Assembly: GCA_965228905.1 (NCBI GenBank)
Contig: CBDDII010000003.1
Coordinates: 1,922,001-1,986,000, forward strand
From: CALKXV01 sp965228905
Lineage (GTDB): Bacteria; Pseudomonadota; Alphaproteobacteria; Rhodobacterales; Rhodobacteraceae
Reading direction: 5' to 3'
Length of the DNA: 64,000 nucleotides
A program made the position numbers and the translations under genes. Below, one piece after another: positions 14,866 to 23,239 of this stretch; positions within the stretch are counted from its first letter, which is position 1; the number at the start of each line of letters is the position of its first letter. The notes below the pieces were generated by a model, which saw only the letters and a list, made by a program, of their open reading frames with translations, searched no databases and had not been told where the DNA came from.

Positions 14866-17376
14866 GTGACAAGGTTCTTATTATCGTTTTTCGGCGCGAT
14901 CTTTACGATGGTCACGCTTGGGCTGGTGATGGCCGCGCTGACGGCGGGTGCCATTTTCTATGTCTATGGCAAGGACTTGCCCGATGTTGCTCCACTGGCA
15001 AACTACCAGCCGCCGACGCTGACGCGGATCTACAGCCCCGAGGGGCGGATCATCGATGAATACGCCGAACAGCGCCGCATCTACATTCCCTTCGACGAAA
15101 TCCCGGACACTGTGAAAAACGCCTTCATCTCGGCCGAGGACAAGAATTTCTATGAACACGCCGGTTTCGACGTGCGCGGCATCGCAGCCGCCCTGTACGA
15201 AGCCGTCGAAAGCCGGGGTGAAAGCGTGCGCGGCGCCTCGACCATCCCGCAGCAGGTCGCCAAGATCATCTATTTCGGTGGCGAACGGGCCATCGAACGC
15301 AAGATCAAAGAGGTGATCCAGGCCAACCGCATGGTGAACACCATCGGGCGCGAGAAGATCCTTGAGATTTACCTGAACGAGATTTTCCTCGGCCAGAACG
15401 CCTATGGCGTGGCCGCCGCCGCCCAGACCTATTTCAACAAGACCCTGAACGAATTGAACGTGCAAGAAGCGGCCTATCTGGCGGTCCTGCCGAAAGCGCC
15501 CTCCACCTATCATCCGGTTCGCGCCGAAGAACGGGCGTTGGAACGGCGCGAGTACGTTCTGGGAGAGATGTGGCAGAACGGGTATATTGATCTTGAAACC
15601 TATGAAGAGGCCCGCATCGCCCCCTTGCTGACCGTGCAGGCCGGCGACCGCGAGGCTTTTGCTACGAAACTGCCCTCTCGCGACTACTTCACCGAGGAAA
15701 TCAGCCGCCAGCTTTCTCGTGATTTCGGCCAGGACGGGTTCAAGGCCGCCGGTTTGACCATCCGCGCCACCGTGGACCCCGAGATGCAGGAGATTGCCGC
15801 AGCAGCCCTGCGCGATGCACTGGAAAGCTATGACCGCGCGCAAGGCGAATGGCGTGGTGCGGCGGCGGTGATCGAAGCCGAGGCGCTGAACGCCGATTGG
15901 CGCGAGGCGCTGGCAAACACCCCGAAGCTCGCCCGCGACGTGGCCGACTGGTATCCGGCGGTCGTGCTTGAGGTGGGCGAGACCTCGGCCCGGATCGGTG
16001 TCGAAGGCTGGGACGACGGTACCGACGGCCATTTCATCACCCCGGACGATCTGAAATGGATCCGGGGCGCGCGGGTCGCCCGCGACATCCTCAGCGTGGG
16101 CGATGTGGTCTATGTGCGCCACGAAGGCGGCTCCTCTGCCGATCCAGTGTTCTCGCTTCGGCAGGTACCGGGCGTGCAGGGCGGTTTCATGGCGATGGAC
16201 GTCAACACGGGTCGCGTTCTGGCCATGCAGGGCGGGTTTTCCTATCAGGCGTCGAATTTCAACCGGGCGACGCAGGGGCTGCGCCAGCCCGGGTCTTCCT
16301 TCAAACCCTTCGTCTATGCCGCCGCGCTCGATTCCGGGTTCACCCCCGCAACCATCGTGATCGACGCGCCGATCGAGGTGGACGTGGGCGGCGGACGGGT
16401 CTGGCGGCCCAAGAACGCCTCGAACACCTTTTACGGCCCGACGCCCTTGCGCACCGGGATTGAACGGTCGCGGAACCTGATGACGGTGCGCCTTGCCGAA
16501 GAGGTCGGCATGTACACGGTCGCGGGATATGCCGAACGCTTCGGGGTCTATGACCGGATGGACCCCTACCTTGCCAACTCCCTCGGATCGCAGGAAACCT
16601 CGCTTTACCGCATGGTCTCGGCCTACGCGATGTTCGCCAACGGGGGCGAGCGGGTCGAGCCGACCCTGGTCGACCGGGTGCAGGATCGCTGGGGCACAAC
16701 CATCTATCGCCACGACCAGCGCGATTGTGTCGATTGCGCGACGCGTGAACTGGCAGCGGGCGAACTTCCCGACATCAAGACAAACCGCAAGCAGGTGATG
16801 AACCCCATCACCGCCTATCAGCTCACTTCTATGATGCGCGGTGTGGTCGAACGCGGCACCGCCTCGGGTGCAGTCAACCTCGGCGTGCCGACGGCGGGCA
16901 AGACAGGTACCACCAACGATGCGCGCGATGTCTGGTTCGTGGGCTTCACCAGCACCATCGCGGCGGGCTGCTACATCGGCTACGACCAGCCCAAACCCCT
17001 TGGGCGCGGGGCTTCGGGCGGGGCGATGTGCGCGCCGGTGTTCCAGAAGTTCATGAAGAAGGCGGTCGAAAAATACGGCGGCGGGCGCTTTGCCATCCCC
17101 CCCGGCGGCCGCTTCATCAAGATCGACCGTTACAACGGCGCACGCCTTCCCGATCAGGCTTCGGGCGAACACGTGGTGGCCGAGTACTTCCGCGAAGGCG
17201 AAGAACCGGTGTTCGGCATCGCCTTTGACGGCGGTTTCGCCATGGGCGCGAACCTGCCTCTGTTCACCGACGCCGAGCTTGGCAACACCTCGACCATCGA
17301 AACCGGCTCGGGCGAGATCATCACGATCCCCGATCAGGCCACGGCGGGCGAGGTCTCGGCGGGCGGATTGTATTGA
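14866..17376 (+). CDS. mrcA: Penicillin-binding protein 1A (bifunctional glycosyltransferase/transpeptidase)
   Basis: 836 residues from the GTG at 14866, preceded by AAAGGTAGG; an in-frame ATG at 14779 would add 29 unlikely residues before the membrane anchor. Residues 1-32 form the anchor. The GT51 domain has the catalytic Glu91 in ISAEDKNFYEH, then ASTIPQQVAK and KILEIYLNEIFLGQNAYGV. An OB-like insert precedes the transpeptidase, which has the S477-S-F-K480 acylation motif, an SRN triad near residue 540 and K679-T-G. It polymerises and cross-links peptidoglycan at the inner membrane. It follows amiC. Confidence 0.96.
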   Translation: MTRFLLSFFGAIFTMVTLGLVMAALTAGAIFYVYGKDLPDVAPLANYQPPTLTRIYSPEGRIIDEYAEQRRIYIPFDEIPDTVKNAFISAEDKNFYEHAGFDVRGIAAALYEAVESRGESVRGASTIPQQVAKIIYFGGERAIERKIKEVIQANRMVNTIGREKILEIYLNEIFLGQNAYGVAAAAQTYFNKTLNELNVQEAAYLAVLPKAPSTYHPVRAEERALERREYVLGEMWQNGYIDLETYEEARIAPLLTVQAGDREAFATKLPSRDYFTEEISRQLSRDFGQDGFKAAGLTIRATVDPEMQEIAAAALRDALESYDRAQGEWRGAAAVIEAEALNADWREALANTPKLARDVADWYPAVVLEVGETSARIGVEGWDDGTDGHFITPDDLKWIRGARVARDILSVGDVVYVRHEGGSSADPVFSLRQVPGVQGGFMAMDVNTGRVLAMQGGFSYQASNFNRATQGLRQPGSSFKPFVYAAALDSGFTPATIVIDAPIEVDVGGGRVWRPKNASNTFYGPTPLRTGIERSRNLMTVRLAEEVGMYTVAGYAERFGVYDRMDPYLANSLGSQETSLYRMVSAYAMFANGGERVEPTLVDRVQDRWGTTIYRHDQRDCVDCATRELAAGELPDIKTNRKQVMNPITAYQLTSMMRGVVERGTASGAVNLGVPTAGKTGTTNDARDVWFVGFTSTIAAGCYIGYDQPKPLGRGASGGAMCAPVFQKFMKKAVEKYGGGRFAIPPGGRFIKIDRYNGARLPDQASGEHVVAEYFREGEEPVFGIAFDGGFAMGANLPLFTDAELGNTSTIETGSGEIITIPDQATAGEVSAGGLY

Positions 17377-17483
17377 TTTTGCAGGGAAAGTCGCTGCTTT
17401 GCCCGATTTGAGGCGCAAATCTGCCACAATCTGAGGCCAGACCGGTCCGGTAGAATATCCAATGTGTCTTGAACGCGGTGCCT

Positions 17484-18962
17484 ATGACCGAGGCGAATGT
17501 CGCATATGAGGCCACGGAAGCCGGGATGGCGCTCCCTATCGGCACAAAGCTGGCGGGAGATCAGTTTACGATTACCGATTATTTGGGTGCCGGCGGATTT
17601 GGCATAACATACCGCGCCAAGGACAACGTTCTTGGCCGAACGATCGTGATCAAGGAATGCTTCCCCGGCGACTTCTGCGTGCGCCAGGGAAAGAACGTGC
17701 TTGCGCGATCCCAGGGCTATGTGAAACCCGTCCGTTCCATCGTGAACATGTTCATGCGCGAGGCTCGCAGCCTTGCCAAGCTGCGCCATCCCAACATCGT
17801 CGGCGTCCACCGGGCTTTCGAGGAAAACCAGACCGCCTATATGGTGCTGGACCTGATCGAAGGGCGCGACCTGTTCGACATCCTCGATACGGGATCGCCC
17901 AAGCTGTCGCCCGCCCGAGTCCGCGACATCCTTCTGCAACTCCTCGATGCCATCGAAAAAGTCCATGACCTTGGCCTGTTGCACCGCGATATTTCGCCCG
18001 ACAACATCCTGATCGAAAAGACCGGCACCCCGATCCTGATCGACTTTGGCGCCGCCCGTGGCGATCCCAGCCGCCACACAAGGGCGGTGTCGTCGCTTCT
18101 GGTGGTCAAGGACGGGTATTCGCCCCAGGAATTCTACGTCGCAGGCAGCGAACAGACCCCATGCAGCGATCTTTATGCGCTGGCCGCTACCTTCTACCAC
18201 GTCCTCAGCGGCAAGGCCCCCACGAGCAGCCAGAGCCGCCTTGTGGAAATCGCCGGTCACAAGCCGGACCCGAGCGTTCCGCTTCTGGGCCATGTCGAAG
18301 GCTATGACGACGCTTTCCTCAAGGCCATCGACATGGCCATGAACATCCATCCCGACGACCGGATCCAATCGGCCGCGAAATGGCGCAGCATGATCGTCGA
18401 AGGGGCGGCGAATTCCGCCGGATCCCCCCGGTCCGAGCCAATTCTCACCAAGAAAGACGTCAGCCTTGAATTCGAAACGGCACTGACGCAACTGGTCGCG
18501 GAAACCAATGACGAGGTACGGCGCACGTCGAAGGTTCCCGTGGAACCGGAAGAAAAGGCGCCGGTACGGGCCGAAGAACCTTCGAAACCCGCCTGGATCG
18601 ACGAATTCAACCAGGAAACCCTTGCCCCCGAAGATGCCGAAGCCTGGGTGGATGACGCCTTCGAGGATCGTTCGCTGTCCCAGTCACCGGGTGCGCGGGA
18701 AAGGTCGGATACCAACTGGATCGACCTTGCCCAGGAAAAACAGGAAGAGAAGCTGCGCCAGCAGGCCGCCTATTACGGTCTGGAGGACGACCGGGTCGCC
18801 TCGCGCATCGCTTCGACCGTGTCGCGCAACCCGTTTGACGAAACAGACGGCATCGAGGTGGCGCCGCAGCCCCGAAAGCGCAGCTTTGTCGAGACGGTGC
18901 GCAAGCTGGGGCTCTACCTTGTCCTTGTCCTTTTCGTGGCCTTCATGATCCTGATCCGCTGA
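17484..18962 (+). CDS. Hanks-type Ser/Thr protein kinase, C-terminal membrane anchor
   Basis: A 492-residue kinase starting at ATG 17484 (a TTG 15 nt upstream is possible). It has a glycine loop GAGGFGITY (about residue 35), the ATP lysine K57 in VIKECFPGDF, a catalytic loop LLHRDISPDNIL, the metal-binding LIDFGAARG, and an activation loop ending YSPQEFY. After the ~270-residue kinase domain comes a 200-residue acidic, Glu/Asp-rich low-complexity region, then one hydrophobic helix at the extreme C-terminus (LGLYLVLVLFVAFMILI). The protein should be tail-anchored with the kinase in the cytoplasm and almost nothing outside. There is no PASTA domain. It lies between PBP1A and a DegT-family gene. 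Substrates are unknown. Confidence 0.88.
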   Translation: MTEANVAYEATEAGMALPIGTKLAGDQFTITDYLGAGGFGITYRAKDNVLGRTIVIKECFPGDFCVRQGKNVLARSQGYVKPVRSIVNMFMREARSLAKLRHPNIVGVHRAFEENQTAYMVLDLIEGRDLFDILDTGSPKLSPARVRDILLQLLDAIEKVHDLGLLHRDISPDNILIEKTGTPILIDFGAARGDPSRHTRAVSSLLVVKDGYSPQEFYVAGSEQTPCSDLYALAATFYHVLSGKAPTSSQSRLVEIAGHKPDPSVPLLGHVEGYDDAFLKAIDMAMNIHPDDRIQSAAKWRSMIVEGAANSAGSPRSEPILTKKDVSLEFETALTQLVAETNDEVRRTSKVPVEPEEKAPVRAEEPSKPAWIDEFNQETLAPEDAEAWVDDAFEDRSLSQSPGARERSDTNWIDLAQEKQEEKLRQQAAYYGLEDDRVASRIASTVSRNPFDETDGIEVAPQPRKRSFVETVRKLGLYLVLVLFVAFMILIR

Positions 18963-19046
18963 CCAATTTGGCCCCAAGGGCAGGGGGCTATACAGGAATA
19001 GCGCTTGTCTGGCAGACTTCCTTCACCGGCTTTCAGTGGGGGATGC

Positions 19047-20309
19047 ATGGAACAGCCAGTCAGAAAAAGGTTCGATTACAGCGAAATCTACGAAGTCATG
19101 GCCGCGCTCGACGAGCAGGAGCTTTGGCCCTACGCGCCCAGTGCGCCCGAGGAGTTGAAGCGCAACCGCTGGATGGCCGCGCGCAGGATGCTCGAAGGTG
19201 AGATGAGCGAAAAGGCGGGGCGCAAGATATTCGCAATCCCCGCGTCCTCGGGCACGGCGGCGGTTCACATCGGCCTCGGCGGTCTGAAGGTGCCCGCCGG
19301 CTCCGAAGTGATCCTGCCCGCGATGACCGACATGGGCAGCGCCTCGCCGGTGATCTTTCAGAACCTGATCCCGGTCTTTGCCGATCTTGATCCCGAAACC
19401 GGGCTTTTGACAGCCGATACCATCAGCCGTGCCATTACTGAACGCACCGGCGCTGTCATCGTCGTCCACCTTGCTGGATCGCCCGCCGACATGGACCCGA
19501 TCATGGAGCTTTGCCGTCCAAAGGGCATCAAGGTGATAGAGGATGCCGCACAGGCCCACGGCGCCACCTACAAGGGCCGCCCCGTCGGCACCCTTGGCGA
19601 TGCCGGGGCCTTCAGTCTCAATGGCCAGAAACAGATCACCACGGGCGAGGGCGGGTTGGTCTTTGTCGACGACGTCGAAACCTTCAAACGCTGTCTGAAC
19701 TTTTCCGACAAGCACCGCCGTCGCGTGCCGCCCGAGACGCCGGAACATGACATCTACGCCGGTGCCGGTCTCAGCTATCGGATGAGCGACGTCGATTTCT
19801 CGATGCTGCTGGCACAGTGGAAGAAACTGCCCGAGATTGCCGCGCGCTTCACCGCCGTCGGGCGGCGGCTCGACGAACGGCTGTCGGCGATTCCCGGCGT
19901 TTCCCCGATGAAACACCATCCCGACGCCGTGCCGACATTTTTCACCTATCTCTACCGCCTGAATGGCGCGGCGTTGGAGAAGAAAGACGCCGTGAAAGCC
20001 GCCGTGGACGAAGCCGCGAAACGGGTCGCCATGCGCTCGCGCGGCCCATACGGACAAAAGCCGCTCTATGCCTTTCCCGTCTTCCAGAACCGCAATTTCT
20101 TTCCCTCCGCCGATGGCGAGGCGCAAATCTGGCCCGCGGAACTGGTGGCGCAAAAGCGGTTTCCGGGACTTGAACCCTACGATTATTCGAAGGTTTCCCT
20201 GGCAAACACACAGGCGTGGTACGAAACCTCCCTTTCGCTGTCCTTCCACGATGGCCACAGCCCCGAACATGCCGACGTCATTGCCGACGCCATTGCCAGC
20301 GCGATCTAG
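19047..20309 (+). CDS. DegT/DnrJ/EryC1/StrS family PLP aminotransferase
   Basis: A 420-residue protein of the sugar aminotransferase family. It shows ASSGTAAVHIGLGGL near residue 68, ILPAMTDMGSASPVIFQNLIPVFADLD, the PLP-contacting Asp-His pattern in VIEDAAQAHGATYKG, and the Schiff-base lysine in FSLNGQKQITTGEGG. The start ATG follows GTGGGGG. Family members transfer an amino group from glutamate to keto-sugars for glycans or antibiotics, but no sugar nucleotide or glycosyltransferase genes are nearby, so the role here is open. It lies 85 nt behind the kinase and may be cotranscribed with it. Confidence 0.88.
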   Translation: MEQPVRKRFDYSEIYEVMAALDEQELWPYAPSAPEELKRNRWMAARRMLEGEMSEKAGRKIFAIPASSGTAAVHIGLGGLKVPAGSEVILPAMTDMGSASPVIFQNLIPVFADLDPETGLLTADTISRAITERTGAVIVVHLAGSPADMDPIMELCRPKGIKVIEDAAQAHGATYKGRPVGTLGDAGAFSLNGQKQITTGEGGLVFVDDVETFKRCLNFSDKHRRRVPPETPEHDIYAGAGLSYRMSDVDFSMLLAQWKKLPEIAARFTAVGRRLDERLSAIPGVSPMKHHPDAVPTFFTYLYRLNGAALEKKDAVKAAVDEAAKRVAMRSRGPYGQKPLYAFPVFQNRNFFPSADGEAQIWPAELVAQKRFPGLEPYDYSKVSLANTQAWYETSLSLSFHDGHSPEHADVIADAIASAI

Positions 20310-20402
20310 TCGCGGGCAGGGGCCTTGTCGTAAGTTATCCGAAACCCGCCATAAGCGGGGCGGGCCTTGCTAGTCTTTCTTTATCGGCAAAGGAGAAAGA
20401 CA

Positions 20403-20501
20403 ATGGCAGATCAAAGACACAGGAAAGATCAAAAGCCCATCCCTACCCCTGGGCCTTTCAAGCCCGAGACCTTCCGCTTCACCGACTGGGCGATGATCTG
20501 A
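20403..20501 (+). CDS. Small protein (32 aa), unknown
   Basis: A strong AAGGAGAAAGACA ribosome site precedes an ATG opening a 32-codon frame that ends in TGA at 20499-20501. The product is hydrophilic, begins MADQRHRKDQKPIPTPGPFK and ends TFRFTDWAMI, with a Pro-rich centre. Codon use is like the neighbours. It lies 93 nt after the DegT-family gene and converges on prfB. I do not recognise the family. The near-ideal ribosome site is the main support. Confidence 0.6.
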   Translation: MADQRHRKDQKPIPTPGPFKPETFRFTDWAMI

Positions 20502-20528
20502 TGAACCGGCTTCGGCCCGAAAGAGGGC

Positions 20529-21656
20529 CTAGTCCTCAGCTTGCGCCTCACCGCGTTTCATGCCCGAAACGCCCTGGGCCAGGGTCGCAGCCATGAAGCC
20601 ATCAAGATCGCCGTCCAGCACACCGGATGTGTCCGAGGTTTCATGCCCCGTCCGCAGGTCCTTCACCATCTGGTAGGGTTGCAGGACATAGGACCGGATC
20701 TGGTTGCCCCAGCCCGCATCGCCCTTGTTCTCATGCGCCTCGTTGATCGCGGCATTCCGCTTGTCCAACTCCATCTGATACAGACGCGATTTCAGGGCCT
20801 TCATGGCGATGTCGCGGTTCTGGTGCTGGGATTTCTCGGAACTTGTCACCACAATTCCGGTCGGTTCGTGTGTGATCCGCACTGCCGAATCCGTGGTGTT
20901 GACGTGCTGACCGCCTGCGCCCGAGGAACGATAGGTATCGATGCGAATGTCGGAAGGGTTCACCTCGATCTCGATATTGTCGTCCACCACCGGGTAGACC
21001 CAGACGGATGAGAAGGACGTGTGCCGCCGCGCTGCGCTGTCATAGGGCGAAATACGCACAAGGCGATGCACGCCCGATTCCGATTTCAGCCAGCCATAGG
21101 CATTCGGCCCGGAAATCTTGTAGGCCGCCGACTTGATGCCGGCCTCTTCGCCCGCGCTTTCGGACTGCAATTCCACCTTGTAGCCCTTGGATTCCGCCCA
21201 TCTGACGTACATCCGCGCCAGCATGGACGCCCAGTCACAGCTTTCCGTGCCACCGGCGCCCGAGTTGATTTCAAGGAAGGTATCGTTGCCGTCCGCCTCG
21301 CCATCCAGAAGCGCTTCTATCTCGGCAGCGGCGGCCCGTTCGGCCAGCGTCTTCAGCGCGGCTTCGGCTTCGCCCACGACCTCGGCATCGTCTTCCATCT
21401 CGCCCAGCTCGATCAGCTCGACGTTATCGGAAAGCTCCTGCTTCATCCCCGTATAGCGATCCATCGCATCCACCAGCATCTGGCGGTCGCGCATCAGCTT
21501 TTGCGCCTTTTCCGGATCGTCCCAAAGGTTCGGATCCTCGGTCATCGCGTTGAACTCTTCCAGGCGATGCGGGGCCGTTTCGTAATCCATACGCTGAGCC
21601 AGAAGCTCCAGCGATTTCTCGATGGCGGCGACCGTGTTTTCGGCCTCGGCACGCAT
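20529..21656 (-). CDS. prfB: Peptide chain release factor 2
   Basis: A 375-residue class I release factor for UAA/UGA stop codons. It has an N-terminal helical domain, then the GAGGTESCDWASMLARMY region. The stop-codon-reading loop is in the RISPYDSAARRHTSF segment (an SPY variant where E. coli RF2 has SPF), and the catalytic SSGAGGQHVNTTDSAVRI holds the GGQ motif near residue 250. The frame is continuous from the ATG, with no internal UGA, so the autoregulatory +1 frameshift of E. coli prfB is absent. The start follows GGGAG. It is convergent with the 32-aa gene and divergent from a membrane protein gene. Confidence 0.97.
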   Translation of the reverse strand: MRAEAENTVAAIEKSLELLAQRMDYETAPHRLEEFNAMTEDPNLWDDPEKAQKLMRDRQMLVDAMDRYTGMKQELSDNVELIELGEMEDDAEVVGEAEAALKTLAERAAAAEIEALLDGEADGNDTFLEINSGAGGTESCDWASMLARMYVRWAESKGYKVELQSESAGEEAGIKSAAYKISGPNAYGWLKSESGVHRLVRISPYDSAARRHTSFSSVWVYPVVDDNIEIEVNPSDIRIDTYRSSGAGGQHVNTTDSAVRITHEPTGIVVTSSEKSQHQNRDIAMKALKSRLYQMELDKRNAAINEAHENKGDAGWGNQIRSYVLQPYQMVKDLRTGHETSDTSGVLDGDLDGFMAATLAQGVSGMKRGEAQAED

Positions 21657-21733
21657 GTGGTTGACTCCCGATCGTTAGGTCGGAAACTCTTATCAATGCA
21701 CCGGGGTGGCATCAACAGGGTTGGGAACGACAA

Positions 21734-22057
21734 TTGATTCAGGCACAGCTGGAAACGGCGATTTTCATGAGCTTTCTCGCCATGCTTGTCGTGGTCCCGA
21801 TCCTTGCCATTGTTGCGGGCCTCGCAAGGAACGGCCGTTGGTTTCTCTATAGCTGGTTGGTCGGGTTTGTGCTTCTCGTCCTTACACTGTCGCTAGGATT
21901 CTGGCCGGGTCGGTCCTGGGGATCGCTGGAAAGGGTGCCGGGCATGCTGGCGCTGACCTTCTTCGGCTCGACCCTGGTGGCAATTGTACTCTATGGCGCG
22001 ATAACCACCTTTCGTGATTGGCGAGCACGAAAAACCGGACATGACCCAGATCAATGA
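21734..22057 (+). CDS. Small membrane protein (107 aa), unknown
   Basis: Three hydrophobic segments (about residues 9-28, 36-54 and 67-89) and a charged C-terminus (RDWRARKTGHDPDQ). The start is uncertain: a TTG at 21734 gives 107 residues, and an ATG at 21767 would start within the first helix. No family is recognised. It just precedes the DUF2189 membrane protein gene and is divergent from prfB. Confidence 0.6.
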   Translation: MIQAQLETAIFMSFLAMLVVVPILAIVAGLARNGRWFLYSWLVGFVLLVLTLSLGFWPGRSWGSLERVPGMLALTFFGSTLVAIVLYGAITTFRDWRARKTGHDPDQ

Positions 22058-22088
22058 CAGGTGCCGACCACGGGGCGACGCTCGCAGG

Positions 22089-22868
22089 ATGAACGACCAC
22101 GACCCAATCGCAGCCTCTCCGAAACCCGAGATCGGGAGTGTCACCCTGCACGAGATCCTGACGTCGCTGAAGGCGGGTATCTGGGATTTCAAACGCGCCC
22201 CGCTTTTCGGTATCGCGTTTTCAGCCTTCTACGTGCTGGCCGGCATCGCTCTTTTGTGGCTCGGGGCCAGCACGTTCCTCTGGACGCTTGCTTTTTCCCT
22301 TGGATTCCCGCTGGTTGCGCCCTTTGCCGCCGTGGGTATTTACGAAGTCAGCCGCCGGATCGAGGCCGACGAACCCCTGAACTGGGGCGAGGTGATGGGC
22401 GTCGTCTGGCAGGAACGCCGCCGTCAACTGCCCTGGGTCGGCGCGATCCTTGCCTTCATCTTTCTGTTCTGGAGCTTTTTTGCCCATATGACCTTTGCCC
22501 TCGTCATGGGGGTGGCGTCGCTGAACGTTCCGCATTCCTGGGCCTTCTACAGCACGGCCGAAGGGCTGATGATGGGCGCGATCCAGGCCGTTGTCGGGGC
22601 AGGGGTGGCCTTTCTGGTCTTCGGGCTGACCGTGGTGTCGATCCCCTTGCTGGTGGACAAGGAAATCGACTTTGTCACTGCCATGCTGATCAGCCTCAGG
22701 GCCGTATCGCAAAACAAACTTCCGATGACCCTCTGGGCGGCCATCATCGCGTCAACGCTTTTCGTCGCCATGATCCCGGCCTTCCTTGGCCTGTTCATCG
22801 CATTGCCGGTTCTTGGCCATGCGACCTGGCACCTGTACCGCCGCGCACTCTACCATCCTGTGGTTTGA
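22089..22868 (+). CDS. DUF2189 domain membrane protein
   Basis: About 259 residues from the ATG at 22089. In-frame starts at 22041 and 22014 are possible but overlap the preceding gene. After an N-terminal soluble segment with VTLHEILTSLKAGIWDFKRAP (the DUF2189 signature region) there are about six membrane helices. A FPLVAPFAAVGIYEVSRRIEA stretch between helices 2 and 3 is typical of the family. Function unknown. It probably forms a pair with the preceding 107-aa membrane protein. Confidence 0.8.
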   Translation: MNDHDPIAASPKPEIGSVTLHEILTSLKAGIWDFKRAPLFGIAFSAFYVLAGIALLWLGASTFLWTLAFSLGFPLVAPFAAVGIYEVSRRIEADEPLNWGEVMGVVWQERRRQLPWVGAILAFIFLFWSFFAHMTFALVMGVASLNVPHSWAFYSTAEGLMMGAIQAVVGAGVAFLVFGLTVVSIPLLVDKEIDFVTAMLISLRAVSQNKLPMTLWAAIIASTLFVAMIPAFLGLFIALPVLGHATWHLYRRALYHPVV

Positions 22869-22927
22869 GGGCACTCATTTTGCCGATGTTCACTGAACCG
22901 TAACGTTCCGAGGCGAGCCTTCGGGGG

Positions 22928-23227
22928 ATGTTCAAATCCACGCTGCTGATCGCAGCCGCCCTGATCCTTGCCTGCCTTGCCGGTCCGATGGCCGTGTTCC
23001 TTTCCTTGGCCGGGGAGCGGGACTCGTCCGATATTTACGTCTTTCTTCAGGCGCCGGGCGACGGCGCTCTCGCGAAACTCGGCCTGCGCGAGGTCAGCCC
23101 CTATCGCACGTTCTTTGCTCGGATTGTCTTCATCCCCCCGGATTTTCACCTTCGATTAGTCGAATCCGGTTACGTGATCCTGCCTGCAGGTGTTCTTGCC
23201 GAGATTTGCGGTGCTGTCGAAACCTAG
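22928..23227 (+). CDS. Small membrane-anchored or secreted protein (99 aa), unknown
   Basis: Residues 5-28 are hydrophobic (uncleaved anchor or signal peptide). The rest is a compact domain with DIYVFLQAPGDGALAKLGLREVSP and a hydrophobic end. No family recognised. The ATG is just downstream of a GGGGG stretch, 59 nt after the DUF2189 gene and 12 nt before the chemoreceptor gene, so it may be cotranscribed with the latter. Confidence 0.55.
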   Translation: MFKSTLLIAAALILACLAGPMAVFLSLAGERDSSDIYVFLQAPGDGALAKLGLREVSPYRTFFARIVFIPPDFHLRLVESGYVILPAGVLAEICGAVET

Positions 23228-23239
23228 GATGAGTTTACA

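Noticed and set aside
14881..17427. 848-codon open frame antisense to mrcA
   Set aside because: High-GC shadow frame: it follows the codon positions of PBP1A, has no ribosome site and no recognisable domain.
20529..21656. Programmed frameshift in prfB
   Set aside because: The reading frame is continuous from a well-placed ATG; no in-frame UGA or slippery site near the N-terminus.
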